Shown: one piece after another, positions 1 through 8,378 of the stretch
Layout of the letters: the number at the start of each line of letters is the position of its first letter
Numbering within the stretch: the stretch's first letter is position 1
From: an uncultured Clostridia bacterium
Lineage (GTDB): Bacteria; Bacillota; Clostridia; Oscillospirales; Ruminococcaceae
Reading direction: 5' to 3'
DNA: 64,000 nt
Assembly (NCBI GenBank): GCA_947629335.1
Contig: CANRDI010000007.1
Coordinates: 30,825-94,824, forward strand
The notes under the pieces: model-generated
Told to the model about the DNA's origin: nothing
The model's database searches: none
What the model saw: only the letters and a program-made list of their open reading frames with translations
Translations under genes and position numbers: made by a program

Positions 1-78
1 AATTATTGACATCACAAGGACAATCGCGGCACATACCGAAACTATGATAATGCTTAACCTGCTGTTTCGCGCCCTCAC
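1..78 (-). CDS. Partial membrane or secreted protein, N-terminus only
   Basis: A reading frame opens with GTG at 78 and runs off the window edge after 26 codons. A purine-rich AGGGGAG lies about 9 bases upstream, a good ribosome binding site. The visible N-terminus has three basic residues (R2, R4, R7) followed by a long hydrophobic stretch (LSIIIVSVCAAIVLVMSII), so it looks like a signal anchor or first membrane helix. It follows the membrane protein at 134-778 on the same strand and is probably the next gene of the polyamine operon. The function cannot be told from this fragment. Confidence 0.5.
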   Translation of the reverse strand, partial: MRARNSRLSIIIVSVCAAIVLVMSII

Positions 79-133
79 TATTCTGCTCTCCCCTTTGCTT
101 CACTCAACATACTGTTCACCCTGTATTCTATTT

Positions 134-778
134 TCAGTTTATCACTATCATCAAAACAATAAACGCCAGAAGCTGAACTATAAACGCTATGCACATTATA
201 TTGCCGCTCGTTTTGTTTAGTATTTCCATTCTGAACAACAGCGACATCATCACAAACGTTATTGCGGCAGTGAGCAGTACTATTCCCGCGACAATTTTCA
301 ATACGGCGGTGAACGTGTACCCGACATCGGCGTAATAAATGTTGCTTACCCGCCCAAGCTCGGCAATATCCTCGTTTATCTTCGCAATGTCAAGCGCGCC
401 GTTGTCCTTTACAGCCTTTAACATTGCTGTAATTTTAACGGGAGAGTTTGCAAGACCCTGGGCGCTGAAATTCTCCGAGAACCAGTTTTCGTCAGCCTTT
501 ATCACAACAGGATTAAACCCGTCCGCGCCCGACGTGACGTAATATTTTTCAACATACATGTGAAACGCGCCCAAAAAGCTGTGCCGCACCTCGCAGACCT
601 CCTGCGCGTAAACAGCGTAATACTCCTGAATATCGCCGCTTACAGCTTTGTCATGCTCAACAGGCTCGGCGAAAAGCTCGGAAAGCCCCGAAACGACAGT
701 ATGAAAGAAAAACACTCCGACCAGAATTACTATTATGACAGTGCATATTACTACGGTTTTTCTGTCGGTTACTTTCAT
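134..778 (-). CDS. Membrane protein of unknown function downstream of speE
   Basis: 214 aa if translation starts at the ATG at 778, whose bases overlap the speE stop (ATGA arrangement), implying translational coupling. A longer frame back to 892 lies inside speE and is unlikely to be used. One N-terminal membrane helix (about residues 8-28) is followed by a roughly 120-residue polar, extracytoplasmic-looking region and two C-terminal helices (about 150-176 and 193-214). I do not recognise a family. The tight coupling to spermidine synthase suggests a role tied to polyamines or simply a shared operon; transport by three helices alone would be unusual. Confidence 0.7.
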   Translation of the reverse strand: MKVTDRKTVVICTVIIVILVGVFFFHTVVSGLSELFAEPVEHDKAVSGDIQEYYAVYAQEVCEVRHSFLGAFHMYVEKYYVTSGADGFNPVVIKADENWFSENFSAQGLANSPVKITAMLKAVKDNGALDIAKINEDIAELGRVSNIYYADVGYTFTAVLKIVAGIVLLTAAITFVMMSLLFRMEILNKTSGNIMCIAFIVQLLAFIVLMIVIN

Positions 779-1638
779 AGATCCGCTCCCTTTGTTTCGC
801 GCAGCACGTCTCTTACGTTCTGCGGCAGCGCAAAGCAGCCTATATGCACAAAGCGGTTGTAATAGTAGGTTTTGAGTTCCTGAGACAGCCACCAGTCGGC
901 ATTGAAATCATCAACGGGGTGGAATTTCTTTGAAGCAAAACCGAACAGCCAATGCCCCGACGGATAAGTCGGAATGTGCGCCTGATAAACGAGCGCAATC
1001 GGGAAAAACGACTTTATGCGGCTGTGAGCGCGTTTCATTGCCTGAGCATACTCATCATAAAACGTGCTTTCGTGCTGATTTACAAGTATTCCGTCCGCAG
1101 TCAGTGCTTTGTAGCAATTGCCGTAGAACTCCTTTGTGAACAGACCCTCGCCCGGTCCGAAAGGGTCGGTGCTGTCTACAATTATTAAATCGTATTCATT
1201 CTCCGCGCCTCTGACAAATTTAAGACCGTCCTCATAATAAATATGAACGCGCTTATCATCAAGTGAACAGGTCGTCTGCGGGAGGTATTCCCTGCAAAGC
1301 TCGACCACGCGCCTATCTATCTCGACCATATCTATATGCTCCACGCTCTTAAACCTGCAAAGCTCGCGTATTGTTCCGCCGTCGCCCGCGCCTATAACCA
1401 GAACGCGCTTTATGCAGGGATTTACCGAAAGCGGCACATGGGTTATCATCTCGTGATATATCTTCTCGTCCTTTTCGGTCAGCATAAGACAGCCGTCAAG
1501 CACAAGTATCCTCCCGAAATCAAAGCTGTCAAGAATGTCTATTTTCTGAAACTCGCTCTGCTCGGACGCTAAATGTTCTTTTATTTTTATCGAGAATTTC
1601 ACGCCCGATGTGTGATTTTCCGTGAACCAAAGTTCCAC
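775..1638 (-). CDS. speE: Polyamine aminopropyltransferase (spermidine synthase)
   Basis: 287 aa, the usual length for bacterial SpeE. It transfers the aminopropyl group of decarboxylated S-adenosylmethionine to putrescine (or a related diamine) in the cytoplasm. The Rossmann motif GAGDGG is at residues 83-88, the acidic DMVEID strand end at about 103-108, and the VDSTDP active-site motif at 154-159, which carries the catalytic Asp. The start is GTG at 1638 with AGGAGG ten bases upstream. With speD and the PLP decarboxylase upstream on the same strand it completes a diamine-to-spermidine route. The acceptor (putrescine, cadaverine or agmatine) cannot be fixed from sequence alone. Confidence 0.95.
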   Translation of the reverse strand: MELWFTENHTSGVKFSIKIKEHLASEQSEFQKIDILDSFDFGRILVLDGCLMLTEKDEKIYHEMITHVPLSVNPCIKRVLVIGAGDGGTIRELCRFKSVEHIDMVEIDRRVVELCREYLPQTTCSLDDKRVHIYYEDGLKFVRGAENEYDLIIVDSTDPFGPGEGLFTKEFYGNCYKALTADGILVNQHESTFYDEYAQAMKRAHSRIKSFFPIALVYQAHIPTYPSGHWLFGFASKKFHPVDDFNADWWLSQELKTYYYNRFVHIGCFALPQNVRDVLRETKGADL

Positions 1639-1670
1639 AAATGTTCTTCCTCCTGTTAGATGTTAGATGT

Positions 1671-1712
1671 TAACGCATTATACACGCATTATCCGCCACA
1701 GGCGGAAAACGC
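1671..1712 (-). repeat. Core hairpin of a dispersed palindromic element
   Basis: The segment reads as an imperfect inverted repeat (ATCCGCC, ACA loop, GGCGGA, with flanking CGCATT and AACGC). The same core occurs at 22245-22290 and, more diverged, at 13876-13906. Here it lies between speE and the upstream membrane protein gene. Confidence 0.5.
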
Positions 1713-1716
1713 TGTA

Positions 1717-1828
1717 AGAGGTAAGAGTTTGAAGCGAAACGCGCTTTTTCTCTTAAATAACGTTTGGGGCAGTACGGATAGAACAACCTTTCCTATCTAA
1801 TGTTGATTTGATTTCAACTCTTACCTCT
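1717..1828. repeat. 112-bp element with perfect 13-bp terminal inverted repeats
   Basis: AGAGGTAAGAGTT at 1717-1729 is the exact reverse complement of AACTCTTACCTCT at 1816-1828. The interior has no reading frame. The right end abuts the stop codon of the 1827-2417 gene. The terminal motif (TTAGAGGTAAGA) recurs at the edges of larger repeat islands at 53938, 54363 and 57842, so this may be a small non-autonomous mobile element inserted in the polyamine operon. Confidence 0.55.
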
Positions 1829-2417
1829 ACTTTGGCGGTCGGTTTATATAGCTCGGCTTTACAAACAGCTTTACAAGCCACAACGGGAGCTTGTGCGCAT
1901 TGCACATGACCCAGACCGAGAAACCGACAAAGACCGCCCAGAGCGCCGCAAAAATGCCGAAAATTATTGAACAAGTCTGCTTTTGCTCGGCGTCGCTTTT
2001 TTCTACCGCCGTTTGGTAAACAAGCGTTCTTCCGCCAAATTCCGCGCTTACAAGGCTGTCTTTTGCGGTTATCACCGAAAGCCTGTCGCCCTCTTTAAGC
2101 GACAACACTCCGTCAATGTCGCAGGCACTCGCCCACACGGTATATTCATTTCCCGAAAGCGTAAACACCATACTGTCGTTTTTGCGGGATATTCCCTCGA
2201 ATGAAAGTTCCGCTTCGGCATAGTCGCTCTTGTTCAGTCCCAAATTCATTGAGAATATCCAACATCCGACTATATACGCGAAAATCAGCGCCCAGATAAA
2301 TATAAACTCTCCGGGGCTTCGGACGTTGCCGTTGAACAGCTTGCTGCGGCTGTTGTATTCGCGCATTTTGCGCTTGTAGTTGTGTTTTTGTATACGGGTG
2401 TTGTTCTTTCGTCCCAT
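1827..2417 (-). CDS. Membrane protein of unknown function in the polyamine operon
   Basis: 196 aa. The N-terminal 28 residues are strongly basic (MGRKNNTRIQKHNYKRK), then a membrane helix at about 37-57, a roughly 90-residue beta-rich extracytoplasmic segment and a second helix at about 150-172. The layout (two helices around a small globular domain) resembles DUF3592-type proteins, but I cannot confirm that. The ATG at 2417 overlaps the decarboxylase stop (TAATG), so translation is coupled. The tail is followed immediately by the 112-bp repeat element, which separates it from speE by about 190 bases. Confidence 0.75.
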   Translation of the reverse strand: MGRKNNTRIQKHNYKRKMREYNSRSKLFNGNVRSPGEFIFIWALIFAYIVGCWIFSMNLGLNKSDYAEAELSFEGISRKNDSMVFTLSGNEYTVWASACDIDGVLSLKEGDRLSVITAKDSLVSAEFGGRTLVYQTAVEKSDAEQKQTCSIIFGIFAALWAVFVGFSVWVMCNAHKLPLWLVKLFVKPSYINRPPK

Positions 2418-3871
2418 TATTTTATGACTTGGAGATATTCCACCCTCATATCGCGGCAGCCCGTAACGTTACAGCCCTTTTCCTTTGCGAATTTTATATA
2501 ATCGAGAATGTCCTCAGTTATGCGCTCTCCGGGAGCTAAAATAGGTATCCCCGGAGGATAGCACATAACAAACTCGCTGCAAACCCTGCCTGCCGTTTTA
2601 TCTATGGGCATGGTTTCCTGCTCGGCGTAAAATGCCTGCTGGGGAGTTGTCACAACTATCGGGTTTATATACTCGTGGTCGAACAGCCCCGCGGGAGATT
2701 TTGCGTACAGCCGCTTTATCTCGCTGAGTGCGCCCAGCAGCCTTTCAATCTCAAGCGCCCTGTCCCCGCCCGTGATTATCGCTAAAATATTTCCTATATC
2801 GCCGAACTCTATCTGTATTCCGTATTCATCTCGCAGCAAATCGTAAACCTCAATTCCCGCAAGACCTATCTCTCTTGTATGAACGGACAGCTTAGTGCTG
2901 TCAAAAGCATAAAAATCTGCGCCGTTGCAAAGCTCCGAGCCGAAAGCGTAATAACCGCCCGCCTTGTTTATCTCGCTTCTTGCATAATCCGCAAAGCTGA
3001 CGGTTTTTTTGTAGAACTCCGCGCCGTTCTGCGCTAAATTTCTCCGCGCAAGGTCAAGCGACACCATAAGCAGATAGCTCGCGCTGGTGGTCTGAGTAAG
3101 GTTTATTATCTGGCGCACATAGTCGGGGTCAACGCTCTTTCCCATAAGCAAGACCGCGCTCTGCGTAAGGCTTCCGCCCGTTTTGTGTACGGACACCGCG
3201 CACATATCCGCTCCGCAGCTCATTCCGCTCGGCGGCAAATCCTTTCCGAAATAAAAATGCGTTCCGTGAGCCTCGTCGCAAAGCGCCATAAGCCCGTGTC
3301 TGTGAGCAATATCGACAATTGCTTTCAGATTTGAACATATCCCGTAATAGGTCGGGTTGTTCACTAAAACAGCCTTTGCGTCGGGGTTTTCCTCTATCGC
3401 CTTTTCAACATCAGCGGGCGTCATTCCCAAAGGAATACCTAACTGTTTGTTCTCGCCGGGATTTACATAAACAGGAACAGCCCCGCACACCACAAGAGCG
3501 TTTATCGCGCTTCTGTGGACGTTTCGGGGAAGAATTATCTTTTCGCCCGCCTTGCAGACGGACATTATCATCGCCTGTACAGCGCCCGTCGCGCCGTTTA
3601 CAATAAAAAACGAGTTTTCCGCGCCGAATGCGTCCGCGCAAAGCTCCTGCGCCTCTTTTATCACGGAAACGGGGTGGCAGAGGTTGTCGAGGGGCTTCAT
3701 GGAATTAACGTCGTTTTTAAGGCAGTCCTTGCCTAAAAAGTCCGTAAGGACCTCGTTTCCGCGCCCGCCCTTGTGTCCGGGGACGTCAAACGGAACAACG
3801 CGGTTCAGACGATGCTCCGTCATTGCCTCGTAAAGCGGGGCGCGGGTCTGGTCAAGTTTCAAATCCCACAC
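2417..3871 (-). CDS. speA: PLP-dependent Orn/Lys/Arg decarboxylase
   Basis: 484 aa, the size of the short Gram-positive SpeA/YaaO-like fold-type I decarboxylases. It removes the carboxyl group from arginine, lysine or ornithine to make agmatine, cadaverine or putrescine. PGHKGG at 31-36 is the family N-terminal signature, DEAH at 199-202 holds the cofactor ring Asp and Lys230 in SVHKTGGSLTQ is the Schiff-base lysine. The start is GTG at 3871 with a rather close AAAGG; TTG three codons later has better spacing. It sits 23 bases after speD and is coupled to the next gene. Substrate is not certain; no agmatinase is visible here, which weakens an arginine-only reading. Confidence 0.88.
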   Translation of the reverse strand: MWDLKLDQTRAPLYEAMTEHRLNRVVPFDVPGHKGGRGNEVLTDFLGKDCLKNDVNSMKPLDNLCHPVSVIKEAQELCADAFGAENSFFIVNGATGAVQAMIMSVCKAGEKIILPRNVHRSAINALVVCGAVPVYVNPGENKQLGIPLGMTPADVEKAIEENPDAKAVLVNNPTYYGICSNLKAIVDIAHRHGLMALCDEAHGTHFYFGKDLPPSGMSCGADMCAVSVHKTGGSLTQSAVLLMGKSVDPDYVRQIINLTQTTSASYLLMVSLDLARRNLAQNGAEFYKKTVSFADYARSEINKAGGYYAFGSELCNGADFYAFDSTKLSVHTREIGLAGIEVYDLLRDEYGIQIEFGDIGNILAIITGGDRALEIERLLGALSEIKRLYAKSPAGLFDHEYINPIVVTTPQQAFYAEQETMPIDKTAGRVCSEFVMCYPPGIPILAPGERITEDILDYIKFAKEKGCNVTGCRDMRVEYLQVIK

Positions 3872-3894
3872 CGCCTTTCAGTATGAAAATATGG

Positions 3895-4704
3895 TCAATA
3901 GATATTCATTCCGCTGAATATCTCGATCATTTCGCGCCTTAAACTGTTTGTAATTTCAAGGCGCTCCTGCGGGTGAATTTCGTAAACGTCGGTATTAAAA
4001 AGATAGTTTTGAAGTTCTATTTCCTTTATAAGCATTTTTGTGTGGAAGATATTGGACTGGTATACGTTTACGTCCATTGCGTCGTATTTCGTAAGCGTTT
4101 CGGGATTTATGAAATCCTGAATGGACGTCATATTGCTGTCGATAAAGAATTTCTTTCCCGAAACATCGCGCGTAAATCCTCTCACACGGTAATCTATAAT
4201 AATTATATCCGAATCAAACGAGCCGATAAGATAATCAAGAGTATTCAGCGGCGAAATTTCTCCGCACGTCGCAACATCTATATCAACTCTGAACGTCGAA
4301 ATAGCCTTGTCGGGGTGATATTCGGGAAAAGTATGGACGGTTATATGGCTCTTATCGAGGTGAGCGTGGATAGTTTCGCCGTTCATATTGGAAAAAAAGC
4401 CCATTCCTTTGTTGCACGACCCGTCAATATGCGTCTGGTCTATGCTTCCCTCTGCAAACAAAACGTTTACCGACGCGCCCTGCGGGTCGTAGTCCTGTTT
4501 GGAGATATTAAGAACTGTCGCGCCGATTTTCTCCGTAACGTCGCACAAAATGCGCGTAAGACGCTCGGAATTATACTGTTCGTCGATATACGAGATATAA
4601 TCCTTTTGTTCACGCTCGCTTTTTGCATAACAAACATCGTAGATGTTAAAGCTGAGAGTTTTCGTGAGATTATTGAACCCATACAAAGACAGCTTTTTCT
4701 CCAC
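3895..4704 (-). CDS. speD: S-adenosylmethionine decarboxylase proenzyme, SpeD class 1A-like
   Basis: 269 aa, matching the long E. coli-type SpeD rather than the 120-aa short class. It makes decarboxylated SAM, the aminopropyl donor for SpeE. The self-cleavage site is visible as LDKSHITVHTFPE: cleavage between Lys118 and Ser119 would turn Ser119 into the pyruvoyl cofactor. The start is GTG at 4704 preceded by GGGGGA seven bases upstream. It is the first gene of the polyamine operon, driven by the promoter at 4781-4809. A plus-strand frame of similar length at 3973-4758 is antisense and has no coding features. Confidence 0.95.
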   Translation of the reverse strand: MEKKLSLYGFNNLTKTLSFNIYDVCYAKSEREQKDYISYIDEQYNSERLTRILCDVTEKIGATVLNISKQDYDPQGASVNVLFAEGSIDQTHIDGSCNKGMGFFSNMNGETIHAHLDKSHITVHTFPEYHPDKAISTFRVDIDVATCGEISPLNTLDYLIGSFDSDIIIIDYRVRGFTRDVSGKKFFIDSNMTSIQDFINPETLTKYDAMDVNVYQSNIFHTKMLIKEIELQNYLFNTDVYEIHPQERLEITNSLRREMIEIFSGMNIY

Positions 4705-4726
4705 TTCCCAATCCCCCTTATACTTG

Positions 4727-4767
4727 CGGGGCGAAAGCCCCTTTTTTATTTCAGATAAATTTATCTG
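4727..4767. promoter_or_regulatory. speD leader: perfect 16-bp palindrome plus a GC hairpin
   Basis: CAGATAAATTTATCTG at 4752-4767 is a perfect palindrome just downstream of the speD transcription start, suitable as an operator. Next to it, GGGGC-gaaa-GCCCC at about 4728-4742 forms a hairpin followed on the plus strand by a T run, so it reads as an intrinsic terminator for plus-strand (antisense) transcription, although no plus-strand gene precedes it. Confidence 0.5.
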
Positions 4768-4780
4768 TACAGTCGTAAAA

Positions 4781-4809
4781 ATTATAACATATTACAAGCA
4801 AAAAATCAA
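4781..4809 (-). promoter_or_regulatory. Sigma-A promoter for the polyamine operon
   Basis: On the minus strand TTGATT (4804-4809), a 17-base spacer and TATAAT (4781-4786) precede speD by about 75 bases. Confidence 0.75.
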
Positions 4810-4857
4810 CAATTTTTTTAAATATTTTTTATCATTGCTCCTATTTATAATAATGTG

Positions 4858-4886
4858 TTGACAAAAAAACGGAAAAGTGGTATAAT
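4858..4886 (+). promoter_or_regulatory. Consensus sigma-A promoter for the PHP gene
   Basis: TTGACA (4858-4863), 17 bases, TATAAT (4881-4886) with an extended -10 TGG. It gives a leader of about 75 bases before the ATG at 4969 and rules out the longer start at 4855. Confidence 0.88.
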
Positions 4887-4968
4887 ATATATGTATGTTG
4901 TACAAAGCCGCAGTTTGTGTATAAACTCGTTCAGCACAAGACTTGCGGCAGATAAAAGGGAGGCTTAT

Positions 4969-5811
4969 ATGAAGGCAGATCTGCATTGCCATACAACTAT
5001 TTCGGATGGCTCGCTGGGAATTTCGGATATTATCAGACAGGCGGACAGAGATGACGTGCGCTGCATAGCAATTACAGACCACGACAGTCTGGCGTCGTTG
5101 TCGCGTTCTTCTATTCTCGGTCAAAGATATAATGTAAACGTTATACCCGCCGTTGAATTTTCGGCATTTGACAGCGCCAGAGACAAAAAAGTACATATTA
5201 TATGCTATATGCCGAAAAAGCCCGACAGGCTTGAGGGGCTTTGCCTTCGTACAAGCGACGGCAGAATGAAGCTCGGAAAAAGTCTGGCTATGAAAGTTCT
5301 TGAAAAATACCCGATAACTCTCGAAAGCATTCTGCGCTATTCGGCGGGGAGCAAGGCTATTTACAAATGCCACATAATGCACGCGCTTATGGACTACGGC
5401 TATACGACAGAGCTTTACGGAAGCGTTTACGACGAGATATTCGACGCGAAAGACGGGCTGTGCGCAGAACAGGTAAGGTCCGAGGCGGATTTTTATCCCG
5501 ACGTGAGATTTGTACTGACGATGATAAAAGCCGCGGGAGGCATTTCCGTTATCGCTCACCCGAAAGTTTTCGACAGTCTTGACCTTATCGAAGAACTGGC
5601 AACAGAAAAGCTGATAGACGGAGCGGAAGTCTGGCATTCAAGCGCGGACGAGAAAACGCAAAGGGATATTGCAGGCATCTGCGAAAAACATGACCTTATA
5701 CAAACGGGCGGCTCGGATTTCCACGGGTTTTACAACCACTATGCCATTCAGATAGGTTCGCTTGTTACTCCCGACGAAGAGCTTAAAAAGATTATCTCTT
5801 TGGAAACATAA
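4969..5811 (+). CDS. PHP-domain metal-dependent phosphoesterase
   Basis: 280 aa. The ATG at 4969 has AAGGGAGG eight bases upstream; upstream codons overlap the promoter. The N-terminal DLHCHTTISDG and AITDHDSL motifs are PHP metal-binding motifs I and II; later IAHPKVF and the GGSDFHG C-terminal motif supply further metal ligands. The family (YciV/TrpH-like) hydrolyses phosphoesters such as 3',5'-nucleoside bisphosphates or the ends of short oligonucleotides. It is followed 48 bases later by an AlkD-like glycosylase, suggesting a housekeeping nucleic acid link, though substrate cannot be fixed from sequence. Confidence 0.85.
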   Translation: MKADLHCHTTISDGSLGISDIIRQADRDDVRCIAITDHDSLASLSRSSILGQRYNVNVIPAVEFSAFDSARDKKVHIICYMPKKPDRLEGLCLRTSDGRMKLGKSLAMKVLEKYPITLESILRYSAGSKAIYKCHIMHALMDYGYTTELYGSVYDEIFDAKDGLCAEQVRSEADFYPDVRFVLTMIKAAGGISVIAHPKVFDSLDLIEELATEKLIDGAEVWHSSADEKTQRDIAGICEKHDLIQTGGSDFHGFYNHYAIQIGSLVTPDEELKKIISLET

Positions 5812-5859
5812 ATTTTACTTGTGACGCGGTTCGATAAATCGGGACTTGGAGAAACGGGA

Positions 5860-6519
5860 ATGGATAAGTATATTGAACTTAAAAATAAATTTGAAGCAAA
5901 CAAAGATGATGAAAACGCCAAAGCAATGGCGAAATATATGAGAAACCAATTTACATTCTATGGTTTGCCTACTCCGAAAAGAAAAGCGGTTTACAAGGAC
6001 TTTCTCAAAGCCGAGAAAAGCAAAAAGGTCATTGACTGGGATTTTCTCGACAAATGCTATGAGGACGAGTACAGAGAATTTCAATATTTGGTTTATGATT
6101 ATCTTATTGCAATGAAACAGTATGTGACCTTTGACGATATGCCGAAAATCAAAAATTACATACTTGAAAAATCTTGGTGGGATACGATAGACTTTTTATG
6201 CAAGGTCATAGGAGATGTCGGTCTCAGAGATGACAGGATAAAGGGGCTTATGGTAAAATGGTCGGAAGATGAAAATTTATGGGTCAGAAGAACGGCTATT
6301 GAACATCAGCTTTGTTTAAAAGATAAGACCGACACGGAATTACTGGAAAAAATAATAACAAACTGTTTCGGCAGTAATGAGTTTTTTATAAATAAAGCCA
6401 TAGGTTGGGCATTGAGAGAATATTCAAAAACCGACCCCGCATGGGTGAGAGGTTTTATTGAAAAGCATGAAAAGGAAATGGACAGTTTAAGCATCAGGGA
6501 AGCAAGCAAATATATCTGA
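5860..6519 (+). CDS. AlkD-family DNA alkylation repair protein
   Basis: 219 aa starting at ATG 5860, about 5 bases after a weak GGAGAAA; the GTG at 5821 has no site. The sequence is a helical HEAT-like repeat protein with the family features YMRNQFTFYGLPTP near the N-terminus and KSWWDTIDFL in the middle, where the Trp and Asp lie in the DNA-binding cleft of AlkD. AlkD enzymes excise positively charged 3-methyl- and 7-methylpurines without flipping the base. It lies between the PHP gene and malic enzyme with short gaps and may be in the same transcript. Confidence 0.85.
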   Translation: MDKYIELKNKFEANKDDENAKAMAKYMRNQFTFYGLPTPKRKAVYKDFLKAEKSKKVIDWDFLDKCYEDEYREFQYLVYDYLIAMKQYVTFDDMPKIKNYILEKSWWDTIDFLCKVIGDVGLRDDRIKGLMVKWSEDENLWVRRTAIEHQLCLKDKTDTELLEKIITNCFGSNEFFINKAIGWALREYSKTDPAWVRGFIEKHEKEMDSLSIREASKYI

Positions 6520-6571
6520 CAACAGCCTTCCCCGAAACACTTTTGCAAAGAAAAGGTAAAGGAGAACAAAA

Positions 6572-7732
6572 ATGGACATCAAAGAAAAATCACTCGAAAT
6601 GCACGAAAAATGGCACGGCAAAATCGAAGTCATCTCCCGCGCTCCCATAAAAACGCGCGAAGATCTTTCAACGGCGTATACTCCGGGAGTTGCGCAGCCG
6701 TGTCTTGAAATACAAAAAGACCCCGACCTTGCGTATAAGTACACGAGAAAAGGAAACCTCGTGGCGGTGATTACCGACGGAACGGCTGTTCTGGGATTAG
6801 GCGACATCGGCGGTCTTGCGGGAATGCCCGTTATGGAGGGAAAATGCTGTCTGTTTAAAGAATTCGGCGGCGTGGACGCGTTCCCTCTTTGTGTAAAAAG
6901 CAAGGACGCGGACGAAATTGTGCGCACAATAGAACTTATCTCGGACAGTTTCGGCGGAATAAACCTTGAAGATATTTCCGCGCCGAGATGTTTTGAAATT
7001 GAAAGAAAGCTAAAGGAAAAGCTCGATATCCCCGTGTTCCATGACGACCAGCACGGAACGGCTATAGTAGTAGGCGCGGCGCTTATAAATGCAGCCAAAT
7101 GCGCGGGAAAGGAGCTTAAAAATATCACCGTAGTCATAAACGGAGCAGGCTCGGCGGGAATTGCCATAGGGAAATTTTTGCTTAATCTCGGAATAGGAAA
7201 CCTGATAATGGTAGACCTTTGCGGTATAATCAACCGTGATGACAACTATGAAAATCCCGCTCATGCCGAAATAGCAAAAGTAACCAACAAAAACAACATA
7301 AAAGGCACGCTTGCGGACGCGCTTAAAGGAGCGGACGCTTTTGTGGGAGTTTCAAAGCCTAATCTCGTTACGCCCGAAATGGTAAAGTCAATGGCGGATA
7401 AGCCCATTCTGTTTCCTATGGCGAACCCGAACCCCGAAATTACATACGACCTCGCAAAAGAAAGCGGAGCGTATATTGTCGGAACAGGGCGCTCGGACTA
7501 TCCGAACCAGATAAACAATGTTCTGGTATTTCCGGGAATATTCAAGGGCGCGCTTTCGGTAAGGGCAAAGGCGATAACGGAAGATATGAAACTTGCGGCG
7601 GCGAAGGCTATTGCGGCGCTTGTTCCGGAGGAAAAGCTTTCGCCCGAATACATTATCCCCTCGGCACTTGACAAGAGCGTTGCGGACGCGGTGGCGAAGG
7701 CGGTAGCCGACTGCTGGACAAAAAACAACTGA
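6572..7732 (+). CDS. NAD(P)-dependent malic enzyme, short form
   Basis: 386 aa, the length of bacterial minimal malic enzymes without a phosphotransacetylase tail. It decarboxylates malate to pyruvate and CO2 in the cytoplasm. YTPGVAQPC near residues 30-38 carries the substrate-binding Tyr, GNLVAVITDGTAVLGLGD follows, FHDDQHGTAIVV contains the metal-binding acidic residues, and the dinucleotide fold appears as VINGAGSAGIAIG. The ATG at 6572 is preceded by AAAGGAG. It starts 52 bases after the AlkD gene. A repeat island follows its stop. Cofactor preference is not readable with confidence. Confidence 0.95.
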   Translation: MDIKEKSLEMHEKWHGKIEVISRAPIKTREDLSTAYTPGVAQPCLEIQKDPDLAYKYTRKGNLVAVITDGTAVLGLGDIGGLAGMPVMEGKCCLFKEFGGVDAFPLCVKSKDADEIVRTIELISDSFGGINLEDISAPRCFEIERKLKEKLDIPVFHDDQHGTAIVVGAALINAAKCAGKELKNITVVINGAGSAGIAIGKFLLNLGIGNLIMVDLCGIINRDDNYENPAHAEIAKVTNKNNIKGTLADALKGADAFVGVSKPNLVTPEMVKSMADKPILFPMANPNPEITYDLAKESGAYIVGTGRSDYPNQINNVLVFPGIFKGALSVRAKAITEDMKLAAAKAIAALVPEEKLSPEYIIPSALDKSVADAVAKAVADCWTKNN

Positions 7733-7739
7733 TGTAAAA

Positions 7740-8022
7740 ACAGGCGAACCACGCGGCGGGAGCGTACATAAGTTTTTTGAAAAGGAGTTTGAGGGAAAAC
7801 TTTTTTTCAAAAAAGTTTTCCCTCAATAGGGGCGCGGGGGCGAAGCCCCCGCAAAGAAAAAATCAGCTTGAAAAAGTAATATTTGTTTTCCCCACACCCT
7901 TTAGCGCAAAGCTAACGCTTGTTTCGCGGCTACGCCGCGACCAGAGAGGAAACTTTTTGAAAAAAAGTTTCCTCTCTGGACACTCTTTCAAAAAACTTAT
8001 GTGCGCCGCTCGTTAAGCGATT
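7740..8022. repeat. Repeat island 1: modular palindromic repeats
   Basis: Intergenic stretch made of long A/T-rich hairpins (GGGAAAACTTTTTTTCAAAA with its complement) joined to GC-rich hairpins (GCGGGGGC-GAA-GCCCCCGC and CGCGGC-TAC-GCCGCG). The right half (about 7885-8015) is the inverted counterpart of 63420-63540. Frames across it are products of repeat composition, not genes. The hairpins may also end transcription of the malic enzyme operon. Confidence 0.8.
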
Positions 8023-8117
8023 TTAAAAAGAAATGTGCCTCGCCGCTCAAAACAAATTCTAACCTCTTACTTCTAACCTCTAAGGGGGAACATAATTAAA
8101 ACAAAGGAGTGTCTGAT

Positions 8118-8378
8118 ATGACTTATGAATATTCACCAAAAGGTGTTTGTTCGCAAAGAATGATTTTCGAGATAGAGAACAATGTTGTAAAAAGCCTTAA
8201 GGTAATCGGAGGCTGCAACGGCAATTTGCAGGGAATTTCAAGGCTCGTGGAAGGACTGCCTGTGGACGAAGTTATAAAAAGACTTGAGGGCATACGCTGC
8301 GGAATGAAGTCTACTTCTTGTCCCGATCAGGTGTCGCGTGCGCTGAAGGCAATTAAAGAAGCGGAGGAAAACGGCTGA
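8118..8378 (+). CDS. TSCPD-domain protein, TIGR03905-like
   Basis: 86 aa from the ATG at 8118, with AAAGGAG eight bases upstream; the GTG at 8109 overlaps that site. The conserved pattern is GGCNGN near residue 33-38, LVEGLPVDEVIKRLEGIRCG in the middle and TSCPDQVSRAL near the C-terminus, giving several conserved Cys that could bind metal. The same TSCPD module occurs at the C-terminus of some ribonucleotide reductases, where it binds zinc. As a free-standing protein its role is unknown. Its stop overlaps the metF start (TGATG), so the two are coupled. Confidence 0.85.
   Translation: MTYEYSPKGVCSQRMIFEIENNVVKSLKVIGGCNGNLQGISRLVEGLPVDEVIKRLEGIRCGMKSTSCPDQVSRALKAIKEAEENG

Noticed and set aside
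3973..4758. A 261-codon plus-strand open frame
   Set aside because: It is antisense to speD, whose catalytic motifs are clear, and has no ribosome site or recognisable domains.
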